From Photobacterium chitinilyticum (GTDB lineage: Bacteria > Pseudomonadota > Gammaproteobacteria > Enterobacterales > Vibrionaceae), in the NCBI RefSeq assembly GCF_004104355.1, contig NZ_RJLM01000001.1, positions 62,001 to 126,000 of the forward strand: a stretch of DNA of 64,000 nt, in the 5' to 3' direction. The first letter of the stretch is position 1, and every line of letters begins with the position of its first letter. A program made the position numbers and the translations under genes. Positions 56,027 to 64,000 of this stretch are shown here, piece by piece. The notes under the pieces are model-generated. The model was given only the letters and a program-made list of their open reading frames with translations, made no database searches and had not been told where the DNA came from.

Positions 56027-57144
56027 TGAAAAAGAATGTCTGCCTAATCTATTCTTGGGAAAACTTTAAAGCTAACTATTTAGAAAAAGATGTAGGTCTT
56101 TTCCCTAAGTTTTTTGCAAAATCCAGTCATGAAGATCTCGATAAGATTATATTCGATTCCATTGGTATTGAAGATAACATAGATGGTAAACTTTATAAAA
56201 GTAAGAGCTATCTACATTTTATTATTGACTGTCTTCGTTTTGACTTCAATTACTTGAAAAGTGTGAAATATTTCATTTTGTTCCATGTCTCACTTCGTAC
56301 TGCATTATTAGCTAAGCTTCTCAAGTTAATAAATACTTCAAGTACTATAATTGTTAAGACTGATCTAAGTTTATCTAATATAAAAGATTTTTCTAGGATA
56401 AGAGAAAATAATCGTATTAAGTACTGGTTAATGTCATCGTTTAATAAATCAATTGATGCATTTTGTGTTGAAACAAGACAATCAATTGATTTGTTGACAT
56501 CAGGTCATGCTGGTTTAGTGAACAAAGATAAAATATATCACGTGCCAAATGGAGTTTTAGGTAACTGCGTTTTTTCAGGTTCTATTAAGAAAGACGAAGC
56601 TTCAATAGCTATTATAACCCGTGATGATTGTGATCTTAAAGGTGTAGATAGAATTATTCCTCTTCTTAATTCTCTTGAAGAGGCATTAGATAGTAATCAG
56701 TCTCGGTTACTAGTAAGAATCGTAGGCCCTTTATCTAGTACCACACAGCAAAAAATTCTTAATAAGATTAAAAATTATACACACATAGAAGTAGAGCTAT
56801 CAGGAAGTTTGTCTAAAGATGATACATTAACTCTTCTTTGTAAAAGTGAGTTTTTCGTTAATTTATCTATTGAAGAATCGTATTGTTTTGCTTTAGTTGA
56901 GGCCGCATTAGCGAATTGTTATATAATTACAACCCCTGTGGGGGTTGCTGTTGACCTCTCAAGTAACTATTCAAACATTGAGATATCAGATTTCACGCCC
57001 CAAAATTTTGCGGAAAAAATATTGTATCATCTTGATGCTGATGATCGTCACGAGAATGATTTTCAGTTAGCAGAAGGGCTCGTCTACGATTGGGGAAAGA
57101 TTGTTGATGACTTCTATAATGATTTTTTAACGGTGAGTAAATGA
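56026..57144 (+). CDS. Glycosyltransferase, family 4 type
   Basis: A 372-residue GT-B-fold protein with a divergent N-terminal acceptor domain and the C-terminal donor site 'EESYCFALVEAALANCYIIT' (the E-x7-E motif), then 'TPVGVAVDL'. Sugar and linkage cannot be told. It overlaps both neighbours by 1 and 4 bases. Confidence 0.82.
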   Translation: MKKNVCLIYSWENFKANYLEKDVGLFPKFFAKSSHEDLDKIIFDSIGIEDNIDGKLYKSKSYLHFIIDCLRFDFNYLKSVKYFILFHVSLRTALLAKLLKLINTSSTIIVKTDLSLSNIKDFSRIRENNRIKYWLMSSFNKSIDAFCVETRQSIDLLTSGHAGLVNKDKIYHVPNGVLGNCVFSGSIKKDEASIAIITRDDCDLKGVDRIIPLLNSLEEALDSNQSRLLVRIVGPLSSTTQQKILNKIKNYTHIEVELSGSLSKDDTLTLLCKSEFFVNLSIEESYCFALVEAALANCYIITTPVGVAVDLSSNYSNIEISDFTPQNFAEKILYHLDADDRHENDFQLAEGLVYDWGKIVDDFYNDFLTVSK

Positions 57145-58214
57145 AATCGATTTTTATAACTACTTCTAAAATTGGCGCTGAAAACCAGGGCGATTATATT
57201 TATAGTTCTCAGATTTTCAATGTTTTGAATAAATCTGAATTAGTTGATTTATTTTCATTTGAGCAGAAGAACAATTATTTAGCAGTATTATTGTTCTTTT
57301 TCTTGCCGATGATGTGGGTCAGAAACTTTTCTCTAACATTATGTATGAAGTTGCTTAAGGAGCGAGATGACTATGATGTCATTTATCTTGACCACTACAG
57401 ATGTGCATGGGTGTCGATCTTAGCTAAGTTGTTGAATAAAAAAATATTTGTTTTTAATCACAACCTTGAGTCATCAGTATATAGGTCACTTTCAAAGAGC
57501 AGTGAAGCTTCAATATTTAAGCGAGTTTTTTGCTTTTTTGAATATACTAAAGTGTACTTGACGGAGTTAGTTGTCTTCAGAATTATTAGCGGCTTGTCGT
57601 CTATCAGTGGTGACGATATTCCAGAATGGGCAAGAGTCAAACTACTAGTACTGCCTCCCTATTCCTCTGAACCATTTAAATTTGTAGGAAGTCCAAATAA
57701 GCCAACGGCGATCATTGTCGGAAGCTTTCATTGGCGCCTTAAGCAGCATAATTTGCAAGTCTTTCTTGATGCCTTTTATGAGGTATACAAACAGAACCCG
57801 AAAGACTGCTCTGTTATCGTAGCAGGTAGTGCTCCAAGTTCGTTTTACAATTCGATAAGGAACGAATACCCATTCGTGACAGTTATTGATGGCTTTAATG
57901 ATTTGAGTGAGCTTGCTGGTATTGCTACAATAGGCGTTTGCCCGGATCATGCTGGCGGAGGGTTTAAGTTAAAAACGTTAGATTATTTTAAGCTAAACCT
58001 TCCAATGATTGCTATTGAAAATGGGGCGTCAGGTGTACTTGAACCTGTAGTGCCGTCATTCAATACTTTTCAATGTCTAGCGAAAGAAGTTTATTCGCTG
58101 CTAGGTGATGAAAAACAGAGACATAGCTTGTTTCAAAAGCAAAACAGTTACTTTTTAAGACATCATAGCGAAGACGCTTTCTTAGGCAAGATTAGGGTTT
58201 TCTCTGAACGATAA
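57141..58214 (+). CDS. Glycosyltransferase, family 4-like
   Basis: A 357-residue protein whose C-terminal half has GT4 features ('[20 protein letters not shown]', '[20 protein letters not shown]'). The N-terminal half is divergent. It is the last strongly AT-rich gene before gmd, 19 bases upstream of it. Confidence 0.78.
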   Translation: MKSIFITTSKIGAENQGDYIYSSQIFNVLNKSELVDLFSFEQKNNYLAVLLFFFLPMMWVRNFSLTLCMKLLKERDDYDVIYLDHYRCAWVSILAKLLNKKIFVFNHNLESSVYRSLSKSSEASIFKRVFCFFEYTKVYLTELVVFRIISGLSSISGDDIPEWARVKLLVLPPYSSEPFKFVGSPNKPTAIIVGSFHWRLKQHNLQVFLDAFYEVYKQNPKDCSVIVAGSAPSSFYNSIRNEYPFVTVIDGFNDLSELAGIATIGVCPDHAGGGFKLKTLDYFKLNLPMIAIENGASGVLEPVVPSFNTFQCLAKEVYSLLGDEKQRHSLFQKQNSYFLRHHSEDAFLGKIRVFSER

Positions 58215-58233
58215 GCATCGGTTAAATATTAAA

Positions 58234-59421
58234 ATGATCAAAAAAATCGCGTTAATAACAGGTATCACAGGTCAAGACGGATCATACCTTGCTGAGCTCC
58301 TTTTGGAAAAAGGTTACGAAGTACATGGCTTGATACGCCGAGCATCATCATTCAATACGGAACGTGTTGATACAATCTGCAACAGTAATGATGATATCCA
58401 TTTACATTATGGCGACTTAACAGATTCATCCAATCTTATTCGTTTGGTAAAAGAAATCCAACCAGATGAGATATATAACCTTGGGGCAATGTCTCATGTC
58501 GCAGTCTCCTTTGAGTCACCTGAATACGCAGCTGATGTAGATGCAATGGGTACAATTCGCCTTCTTGAAGCTATTCGTATTAATGGCCTTGAGAAGACGA
58601 CTCGTTTTTATCAAGCTTCTACATCTGAACTATATGGCGAAGTTCAAGAAATTCCACAGCGTGAAACTACGCCATTCCACCCTCGCTCTCCGTATGCGGT
58701 TGCGAAAATGTATGCTTACTGGATCACGGTAAATTACCGTGAGTCATATGGTATGTATGCATGTAACGGTATTTTGTTTAACCATGAGTCTCCTCGTCGT
58801 GGTGAAACCTTTGTAACTCGTAAGATTACTCGTTCTATTGCAAATATCTCTCAAGGCTTAGAATCGTGCTTGGAATTGGGCAATATGGATGCGCTTCGTG
58901 ATTGGGGGCATGCCAAGGATTACGTACGCATGCAGTGGATGATGCTTCAGCAAGACGTGGCTGATGACTTCGTTATTGCTACGGGTAAGCAAATTTCAGT
59001 GCGTGAATTTGTTCGTATGTCTGCCAAAGAAGCGGGTATCGAGCTTGCGTTTAATGGTGAAGGCGTTGAAGAAACGGCTACAGTCACCGCTGTTGATGAG
59101 AAAAAAGCCCCTGGTGTTAAAGTCGGGGACGTTATCGTACGTGTAAATCCAAAGTTCTTCCGACCTGCGGAAGTAGAAACACTACTTGGTGATCCAAGTA
59201 AAGCTAAAGAAATACTGGGTTGGGTTCCGGAAATTACGGTTGAAGAAATGTGCTCTGAAATGGTCGCAGCAGATATCGACAAAGCGAAACAGCACGCACT
59301 TCTAAAAGCAAATGGTTTTGATGTGGCTATTTCTTTGGAGAACAAATCAAGCTTTGGAAAGGCCAAACAAGAAGTGCTGCTGCATGCTCACGGCCTAGGT
59401 GATGCAGCTGATGAAAAATAG
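58234..59421 (+). CDS. gmd: GDP-mannose 4,6-dehydratase
   Basis: A 395-residue SDR enzyme: NAD(P)-binding '[20 protein letters not shown]', catalytic '[10 protein letters not shown]' and '[16 protein letters not shown]'. It makes GDP-4-keto-6-deoxymannose for GDP-fucose. The usual family end '[10 protein letters not shown]' is followed by about 23 further residues that look like a degenerate copy of the preceding '[16 protein letters not shown]' segment ('[17 protein letters not shown]'). Base composition is closer to the chromosome than that of upstream genes. Confidence 0.96.
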   Translation: MIKKIALITGITGQDGSYLAELLLEKGYEVHGLIRRASSFNTERVDTICNSNDDIHLHYGDLTDSSNLIRLVKEIQPDEIYNLGAMSHVAVSFESPEYAADVDAMGTIRLLEAIRINGLEKTTRFYQASTSELYGEVQEIPQRETTPFHPRSPYAVAKMYAYWITVNYRESYGMYACNGILFNHESPRRGETFVTRKITRSIANISQGLESCLELGNMDALRDWGHAKDYVRMQWMMLQQDVADDFVIATGKQISVREFVRMSAKEAGIELAFNGEGVEETATVTAVDEKKAPGVKVGDVIVRVNPKFFRPAEVETLLGDPSKAKEILGWVPEITVEEMCSEMVAADIDKAKQHALLKANGFDVAISLENKSSFGKAKQEVLLHAHGLGDAADEK

Positions 59422-59425
59422 AACC

Positions 59426-60397
59426 ATGCCTGCAAATAAAAAGCGAGTATTTGTAGCCGGTCACCGTGGTATGGTGGGCTCAGCAATTGTTCGACAGTTA
59501 TCTGAACGGAATGACGTCGTGCTGATTACCTGCTGTCGTTCAGAGCTGGATCTAACCAACCAACAAGCCGTAAATGACTTTTTTGCCTCCGAACAAATTG
59601 ACGAAGTGTATTTGGCGGCAGCGAAAGTAGGGGGCATTCATGCCAATAATACTTACCCTGCGGAGTTCATCTTTGAGAATCTAGTGATGGAGTGCAACAT
59701 CATTAATGCAGCACATCAGAATAATGTGCAGCATTTGTTGTTCTTAGGCTCGTCATGTATTTACCCTAAATTGGCCGCCCAACCGATGACTGAGTCTGCA
59801 TTGTTGACCGGAACTTTGGAGGCGACCAATGAGCCTTATGCAGTGGCAAAGATTGCAGGGATCAAATTGTGCGAATCTTATAACCGTCAATATGGGCGAG
59901 ACTACCGCAGCGTGATGCCAACGAACTTGTATGGCATGAATGATAACTTCCATCCAGATAACTCCCACGTTATTCCTGCTCTGATGCGCCGCTTCCATGA
60001 AGCCAAGCTTCGTGATGATAAAGAAGTGGTGGTGTGGGGAACCGGAGCACCAATGCGTGAATTCCTATATGTGGATGATATGGCTGCGGCATCTGTGCAT
60101 GTGATGGAGCTTGATACTGAAGCGTATAAGAGTAACACCCAAGTGATGTTATCTCACATTAACGTGGGAACAGGTGTTGATTGCACCATCCGTGAAATGG
60201 CGGAAACCATGGCGAAAGTGGTGGGCTTCACGGGGGATGTGGTATTTGATAGCACTAAGCCTGATGGCACACCGCGAAAACTGATGGATGTTAGTCGTTT
60301 GGCTGAACTAGGCTGGCGTTATCAGGTTGATCTTGAGCAAGGTTTAACTCACACCTATCAATGGTTCTTGGCTAACCAAGAGAGCTTTAGGGCATAA
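59426..60397 (+). CDS. fcl: GDP-L-fucose synthase
   Basis: A 323-residue SDR epimerase/reductase: '[18 protein letters not shown]', '[15 protein letters not shown]', '[20 protein letters not shown]'. With Gmd it turns GDP-mannose into GDP-L-fucose. ATG 59426 best matches the family N-terminus and length; in-frame starts at 59399, 59402 and 59411 overlap gmd and cannot be excluded. Confidence 0.95.
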   Translation: MPANKKRVFVAGHRGMVGSAIVRQLSERNDVVLITCCRSELDLTNQQAVNDFFASEQIDEVYLAAAKVGGIHANNTYPAEFIFENLVMECNIINAAHQNNVQHLLFLGSSCIYPKLAAQPMTESALLTGTLEATNEPYAVAKIAGIKLCESYNRQYGRDYRSVMPTNLYGMNDNFHPDNSHVIPALMRRFHEAKLRDDKEVVVWGTGAPMREFLYVDDMAAASVHVMELDTEAYKSNTQVMLSHINVGTGVDCTIREMAETMAKVVGFTGDVVFDSTKPDGTPRKLMDVSRLAELGWRYQVDLEQGLTHTYQWFLANQESFRA

Positions 60398-60426
60398 CGA
60401 TAGCCGCTTAATAAGGATTTTTCATT

Positions 60427-60894
60427 ATGACGCAGCGTTTAGAGCATGGTTTATTCAAAACCGTTGTTGCCCATACGCCGCTGATCTCTATTGATTTAAT
60501 CGTTCGCAATACGCAAGGTCAGGTGCTGTTAGGTCAGCGCCTGAACCGCCCTGCACAAGATTACTGGTTTGTACCGGGCGGGCGTATTTGCAAAGATGAA
60601 ACCATGGCGTCAGCATTTTCGCGTTTGGCCAATGAAGAGTTAGGCCTAGCATATTCCTTGGATGAGGCTCGTTGCCTCGGCCCGTATGAGCATTTCTATC
60701 AAGACAATTTTGCAGGTACGGACTTTACCACGCATTACGTGGTCCTGGGTTATAGCATCACAGCAGATATAGCCCTTGATAACCTGCCGCAAGAGCAACA
60801 CGATAACTATCGTTGGTTTGATGTGTCAGAGTTACTCGCCTCGGACGAGGTGCACCATCACACTAAGTTGTATTTTATGAACGGACACCAATAA
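60427..60894 (+). CDS. gmm: GDP-mannose mannosyl hydrolase (Nudix)
   Basis: A 155-residue Nudix protein with the box '[20 protein letters not shown]' and Gmm features ('TTHYVVLGY', '[11 protein letters not shown]'). It splits GDP-mannose to GDP and mannose and probably tunes nucleotide-sugar levels. The order gmd-fcl-gmm-manC-manB is close to that of the colanic acid cluster. Confidence 0.94.
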   Translation: MTQRLEHGLFKTVVAHTPLISIDLIVRNTQGQVLLGQRLNRPAQDYWFVPGGRICKDETMASAFSRLANEELGLAYSLDEARCLGPYEHFYQDNFAGTDFTTHYVVLGYSITADIALDNLPQEQHDNYRWFDVSELLASDEVHHHTKLYFMNGHQ

Positions 60895-60898
60895 TCAC

Positions 60899-62305
60899 AT
60901 GATACTACCTGTCATCATGGCCGGTGGCTCTGGAAGCCGCCTGTGGCCCTTATCACGTACCCTATACCCAAAGCAATTTCTGTCGCTGACTAGCCCGTCT
61001 ACTATGCTACAGGAAACTGTAGCCCGTCTTGATGGCATATCTCATCAGGCGCCTTTTTTTATCTGTAATGAAGAGCACCGGTTTATCGTAGCAGAGCAAT
61101 TGCGTCAGGAACAATTGGCACACAGTGGGATAGTGCTAGAGCCTGTCGGACGCAATACGGCACCGGCTATTGCTTTGGCGGCGTTGCACGCCACCTCAAA
61201 TGGGGACGATCCGTTACTATTAGTTTTGGCCGCTGATCACGTGATTCAGAATCAACAGGCCTTTGTTGATGCGGTGAATTCCGCAATTCCTCTCGCTGAA
61301 GCTGATAAATTAGTAACTTTTGGTATTGTGCCGAATGCTCCAGAAACAGGTTATGGTTATATTCGTCAAGGTAGTGCTATCTCAGAGACTGCATATCATG
61401 TTGATACGTTTGTTGAAAAACCTGATTTAGTCACAGCGCAGGAGTACATTGCTACCGGAGAGTATTACTGGAATAGTGGTATGTTCTTGTTTAAAGCCTC
61501 CCGCTTTCTGGATGAGCTTGATACGCATTGCCCAGATATTTTATTCGCATGTCAGCAAGCGATGTCCGGAGCCCATGGGGATTTGGATTTTATCCGTTTG
61601 GATGAAGCCGCTTTCTCGGCCTGCCCGGATGAGTCAGTTGACTATGCGGTGATGGAGCACACACAGGACGCAGTTGTTGTACCAATGGATGCTGACTGGA
61701 GTGATGTTGGTTCGTGGTCTGCTCTTTGGGGGGTTAACCCTAAAGATGTTCATGGCAATGCAACCCGTGGTGATGTATTAATGGAAAACACGACTAATAG
61801 CTATATCTATTCTCAGAATAAACTAGTGGCCACTGTTGGGGTGGATGATTTAGTGGTGGTGGAAACCAAAGATGCGGTACTCGTTGCGCATAAAGATAAG
61901 GTACAAGATGTAAAAGGGATTGTAGAGCAGCTGAAACAGGCTGGGCGTTCTGAATACCTACAACACCGTGAAGTGTATCGTCCTTGGGGTTCTCACGATG
62001 CCATTGCTGATGGCGAACGTTTTCATGTGAAACGCCTAACGGTAAAGCCTGGCGAGAAAACTGCAACTCAGATGCATTATCACCGTGCTGAGCATTGGGT
62101 GGTGGTATCTGGTACTGCAAGAGTACAGAATGGTGACAAGACATTCGTGGTTGGTGAAAATGAATCGACCTATATTCCGATTGGAGTGCCACATGCCATT
62201 GAAAACCCGGGTAAGGTGCCGTTAGTGCTTATTGAAGTTCGTTCAGGTTCATATCTGGAAGAGGATGACGTGGTACGGGTTGAGAATTACGGTATTGGGT
62301 ATTGA
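60899..62305 (+). CDS. manC: Mannose-1-phosphate guanylyltransferase
   Basis: A 468-residue protein with the signature '[19 protein letters not shown]', 'FVEKPD' and a C-terminal cupin/isomerase-like domain ('[17 protein letters not shown]'). It makes GDP-mannose from mannose-1-phosphate; the C-terminal domain may give mannose-6-phosphate isomerase activity. It lies 4 bases from gmm and manB. Confidence 0.96.
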   Translation: MILPVIMAGGSGSRLWPLSRTLYPKQFLSLTSPSTMLQETVARLDGISHQAPFFICNEEHRFIVAEQLRQEQLAHSGIVLEPVGRNTAPAIALAALHATSNGDDPLLLVLAADHVIQNQQAFVDAVNSAIPLAEADKLVTFGIVPNAPETGYGYIRQGSAISETAYHVDTFVEKPDLVTAQEYIATGEYYWNSGMFLFKASRFLDELDTHCPDILFACQQAMSGAHGDLDFIRLDEAAFSACPDESVDYAVMEHTQDAVVVPMDADWSDVGSWSALWGVNPKDVHGNATRGDVLMENTTNSYIYSQNKLVATVGVDDLVVVETKDAVLVAHKDKVQDVKGIVEQLKQAGRSEYLQHREVYRPWGSHDAIADGERFHVKRLTVKPGEKTATQMHYHRAEHWVVVSGTARVQNGDKTFVVGENESTYIPIGVPHAIENPGKVPLVLIEVRSGSYLEEDDVVRVENYGIGY

Positions 62306-62309
62306 GAAA

Positions 62310-63680
62310 ATGAACATAAAAAGATTAACTTGCTTTAAAGCTTATGATATTCGAGGTCAGCTAGGTAACGAGCTGAACAACGATATTGCCTATCGAATTG
62401 GCCGTGCTTTTGGTCAGCAGCTGCAAGCGGAAAGCGTGGTCGTGGGAGGTGATGTTAGGCTGACATCCGAAGAGCTTAAACAATGTCTTGCCGAAGGTTT
62501 AATGGACGCCGGTGTTGATGTGATTGATATCGGTATGACAGGCACTGAAGAAATATACTTTGCCACAAAGCATCTAGGTGTGGATGGTGGGGTAGAAGTC
62601 ACGGCGAGTCATAATCCTATGGATTACAACGGGATGAAGTTAGTTCGTGAAGATGCCAAGCCGATCAGTGGTGATACTGGTCTGCGCGATATTCAAGCTT
62701 TGGCTGAAGAGAATAATTTCCCAGCAGTAATTAAGCGTGGAAAGCTGACTAAGCAGTCGAACTTAGTGCCTTATGTCGATCACCTGATGACCTACATTAC
62801 CCCTGATAACATTAAACCAATGAAGCTCGTAGTAAATTCGGGTAACGGTGCGGCGGGTCATGTTATTGATGAAATTGAACTGCGCTTTAAAGCGTTAAAC
62901 ATACCCGTTGAATTTATCAAAGTTCATCATGATGCAGATGGTAATTTTCCTAATGGTATTCCAAATCCACTGCTACCTGAGTGTCGAGCCGATACCGCTA
63001 ATGCGGTGATTGCCCATCAAGCGGATATGGGTATTGCCTGGGATGGTGACTTTGACCGTTGTTTCCTATTTGATGAAAACGGCGAGTTTATTGAAGGATA
63101 CTATATCGTTGGTTTGCTTGCCGAAGCTTTTCTGCAAAAAGATCCTGGCGCAAAAATTATCCATGATCCTCGATTAAGCTGGAATACAATCGATGTAGTA
63201 GAAGCCACCGGTGGTAAGCCAGTAATGTCTAAGACTGGGCATGCCTTTATCAAAGAACGCATGCGCAAGGAGGATGCGGTATACGGTGGTGAAATGAGTG
63301 CTCACCATTACTTCCGAGATTTTGCATACTGTGACAGTGGTATGATCCCATGGTTACTTGTGACAGAGCTTCTTTGTGTGAAAGGGTTAGCTTTATCGGA
63401 GACCGTCAAGGCTAGGATTGAAGCTTATCCGTCTTCTGGCGAAATTAACTCTAAGATAGAGAATCCTGCAGAGGCAATAGCTCGTGTGCGCGCTGCTTAT
63501 GAGCCTGAAGCGAAAGTCGTTGATGAGACAGATGGTATCTCGCTTGAGTATGAAAATTGGCGATTTAATCTTCGTTCGTCGAACACAGAGCCTGTTGTGA
63601 GGCTAAACGTTGAATCTAAGAGTAATATTGCTTTGATGAAGCAGAAAACTAAAGATATTTTAGAAATTCTTCGTTCTTAA
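62310..63680 (+). CDS. manB: Phosphomannomutase
   Basis: A 456-residue phosphohexomutase: '[10 protein letters not shown]', active-site Ser in '[13 protein letters not shown]', metal loop 'DGDFDRCF', sugar loop '[10 protein letters not shown]' and phosphate site '[14 protein letters not shown]'. It converts mannose-6-phosphate to mannose-1-phosphate. ATG 62310 gives the standard 456 residues; a longer reading starts inside manC. Confidence 0.96.
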   Translation: MNIKRLTCFKAYDIRGQLGNELNNDIAYRIGRAFGQQLQAESVVVGGDVRLTSEELKQCLAEGLMDAGVDVIDIGMTGTEEIYFATKHLGVDGGVEVTASHNPMDYNGMKLVREDAKPISGDTGLRDIQALAEENNFPAVIKRGKLTKQSNLVPYVDHLMTYITPDNIKPMKLVVNSGNGAAGHVIDEIELRFKALNIPVEFIKVHHDADGNFPNGIPNPLLPECRADTANAVIAHQADMGIAWDGDFDRCFLFDENGEFIEGYYIVGLLAEAFLQKDPGAKIIHDPRLSWNTIDVVEATGGKPVMSKTGHAFIKERMRKEDAVYGGEMSAHHYFRDFAYCDSGMIPWLLVTELLCVKGLALSETVKARIEAYPSSGEINSKIENPAEAIARVRAAYEPEAKVVDETDGISLEYENWRFNLRSSNTEPVVRLNVESKSNIALMKQKTKDILEILRS

Positions 63681-63696
63681 TGAGTATTGAATTGAT

Positions 63697-63721
63697 GGCT
63701 GCCAATTAGGCAGCCTGTTTT
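63697..63721 (+). terminator. Intrinsic terminator between manB and the GT2 gene
   Basis: A perfect 7-bp GC-rich stem (GGCTGCC 63697-63703 with GGCAGCC 63709-63715), a 5-nt loop, then TGTTTTG. The next gene starts 12 bases later with no room for a promoter, so it probably needs read-through. Confidence 0.82.
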
Positions 63722-63732
63722 GTAGGTGTGTT

Positions 63733-64000
63733 GTGAAAGTATCAATAATTACTGTTTGTTATAATTCAGAAAAGACTATTGAAGATACGTTGAAATCGGT
63801 ACAAGGGCAAACCTATACTGATATCGAGTATATTGTTGTTGATGGATTGTCAACTGATAAGACCAATGAGATCATTGCACAATATTCTGATGTCGTATCT
63901 GTTCATATCTCTGAAAAAGATAACGGTTTGTATGATGCAATGAATAAAGGTATTAATCTTGCGTCAGGCGATGTTGTTGGTATCTTGAATTCAGATGATA
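63733..64000 (+). CDS. Glycosyltransferase family 2 (5' part)
   Basis: The frame is open to the window edge; 89 residues are visible. 'VSIITVCYNSEKTIEDTLKS', 'YIVVDGLSTDKTNEII' and 'GDVVGILNSDD' are the GT-A nucleotide-sugar binding core and the metal-binding DxD-type end of family 2 transferases (WcaA type). Start is GTG 63733 with AGG 6 bases upstream. Sugar specificity is unknown. Confidence 0.9.
   Translation, partial: MKVSIITVCYNSEKTIEDTLKSVQGQTYTDIEYIVVDGLSTDKTNEIIAQYSDVVSVHISEKDNGLYDAMNKGINLASGDVVGILNSDD

Noticed and set aside
1-64000. CRISPR arrays, tRNA/rRNA genes, insertion sequences or prophage genes
   Set aside because: No direct-repeat/spacer pattern, no tRNA-like cloverleaf, and no transposase or integrase reading frame was recognised.

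Overview
The window reads as the chromosome of a polarly flagellated marine gammaproteobacterium of the family Vibrionaceae. The reasons are the FlrA/FlrB/FlrC regulators, the flaG-fliD-flaI-fliS-flrABC-fliE...flhAFG-fliA-cheYZAB-parC-parP-cheW gene order, the ParC/ParP polar chemotaxis genes, and a cytochrome c maturation operon followed by mlaA, all as known from Vibrio cholerae and relatives. The genus cannot be fixed from the sequence alone; Photobacterium, Grimontia and Enterovibrio types are all possible.

Bases 1-38,700 hold one nearly continuous polar flagellum and chemotaxis locus. It starts inside flgL, then has two flagellin genes: the first with a sigma54-type promoter (flaA-like), the second with a sigma28-type promoter (flaC-like) and an upstream array of eight 7-bp repeats. 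Next come the filament cap and chaperones (flaG, fliD, flaI, fliS), the regulators (flrA, flrBC), basal body, C-ring and export genes (fliE-J, fliK-R, flhB, flhA), the polar number and placement pair flhF/flhG, sigma28 (fliA), and the chemotaxis genes. GG-N10-GC (-24/-12) sigma54 sites are visible before flaA, flrB, fliK and flhA, which fits a FlrA/FlrC-driven hierarchy. On the opposite strand, after the chemotaxis genes, lie a stand-alone FlhB C-terminal-domain protein and a FliK-like protein.

Bases 38,700-46,870 carry ccmABCDEFGHI (System I cytochrome c maturation) and mlaA (outer-membrane lipid asymmetry lipoprotein).

Bases 46,870-64,000 are a surface polysaccharide locus that is much more AT-rich than the rest up to about 58.2 kb, suggesting acquisition. 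It has two parts. First, before any RfaH signal, are three overlapping genes: a HAD phosphatase, a nucleotidyltransferase-like/kinase fusion, and a nucleotidyltransferase containing a run of ten G whose slippage by one base in either direction would stop translation almost at once. Second, after a strong hairpin and a JUMPstart/ops element, comes a long operon: Wzz-like chain-length regulator, WavE-type transferase, Wzx-like flippase, acyltransferase, Wzy-like polymerase, two GT4-type transferases, and then a less AT-rich GDP-mannose/GDP-fucose block (gmd, fcl, gmm, manC, manB) and the start of a GT2 glycosyltransferase. Two intrinsic terminators sit inside this operon, which is where RfaH antitermination would matter. 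The product is probably an O-antigen or capsule made by the Wzx/Wzy route, containing fucose or a related 6-deoxyhexose and O-acetyl groups.

The most interesting items for follow-up are the G10 tract and its three-gene module, the FlhB-tail/FliK-like pair, the triplicated motif in the CheA linker, the 7-bp repeat array at the second flagellin, and a G8 tract in fliM.
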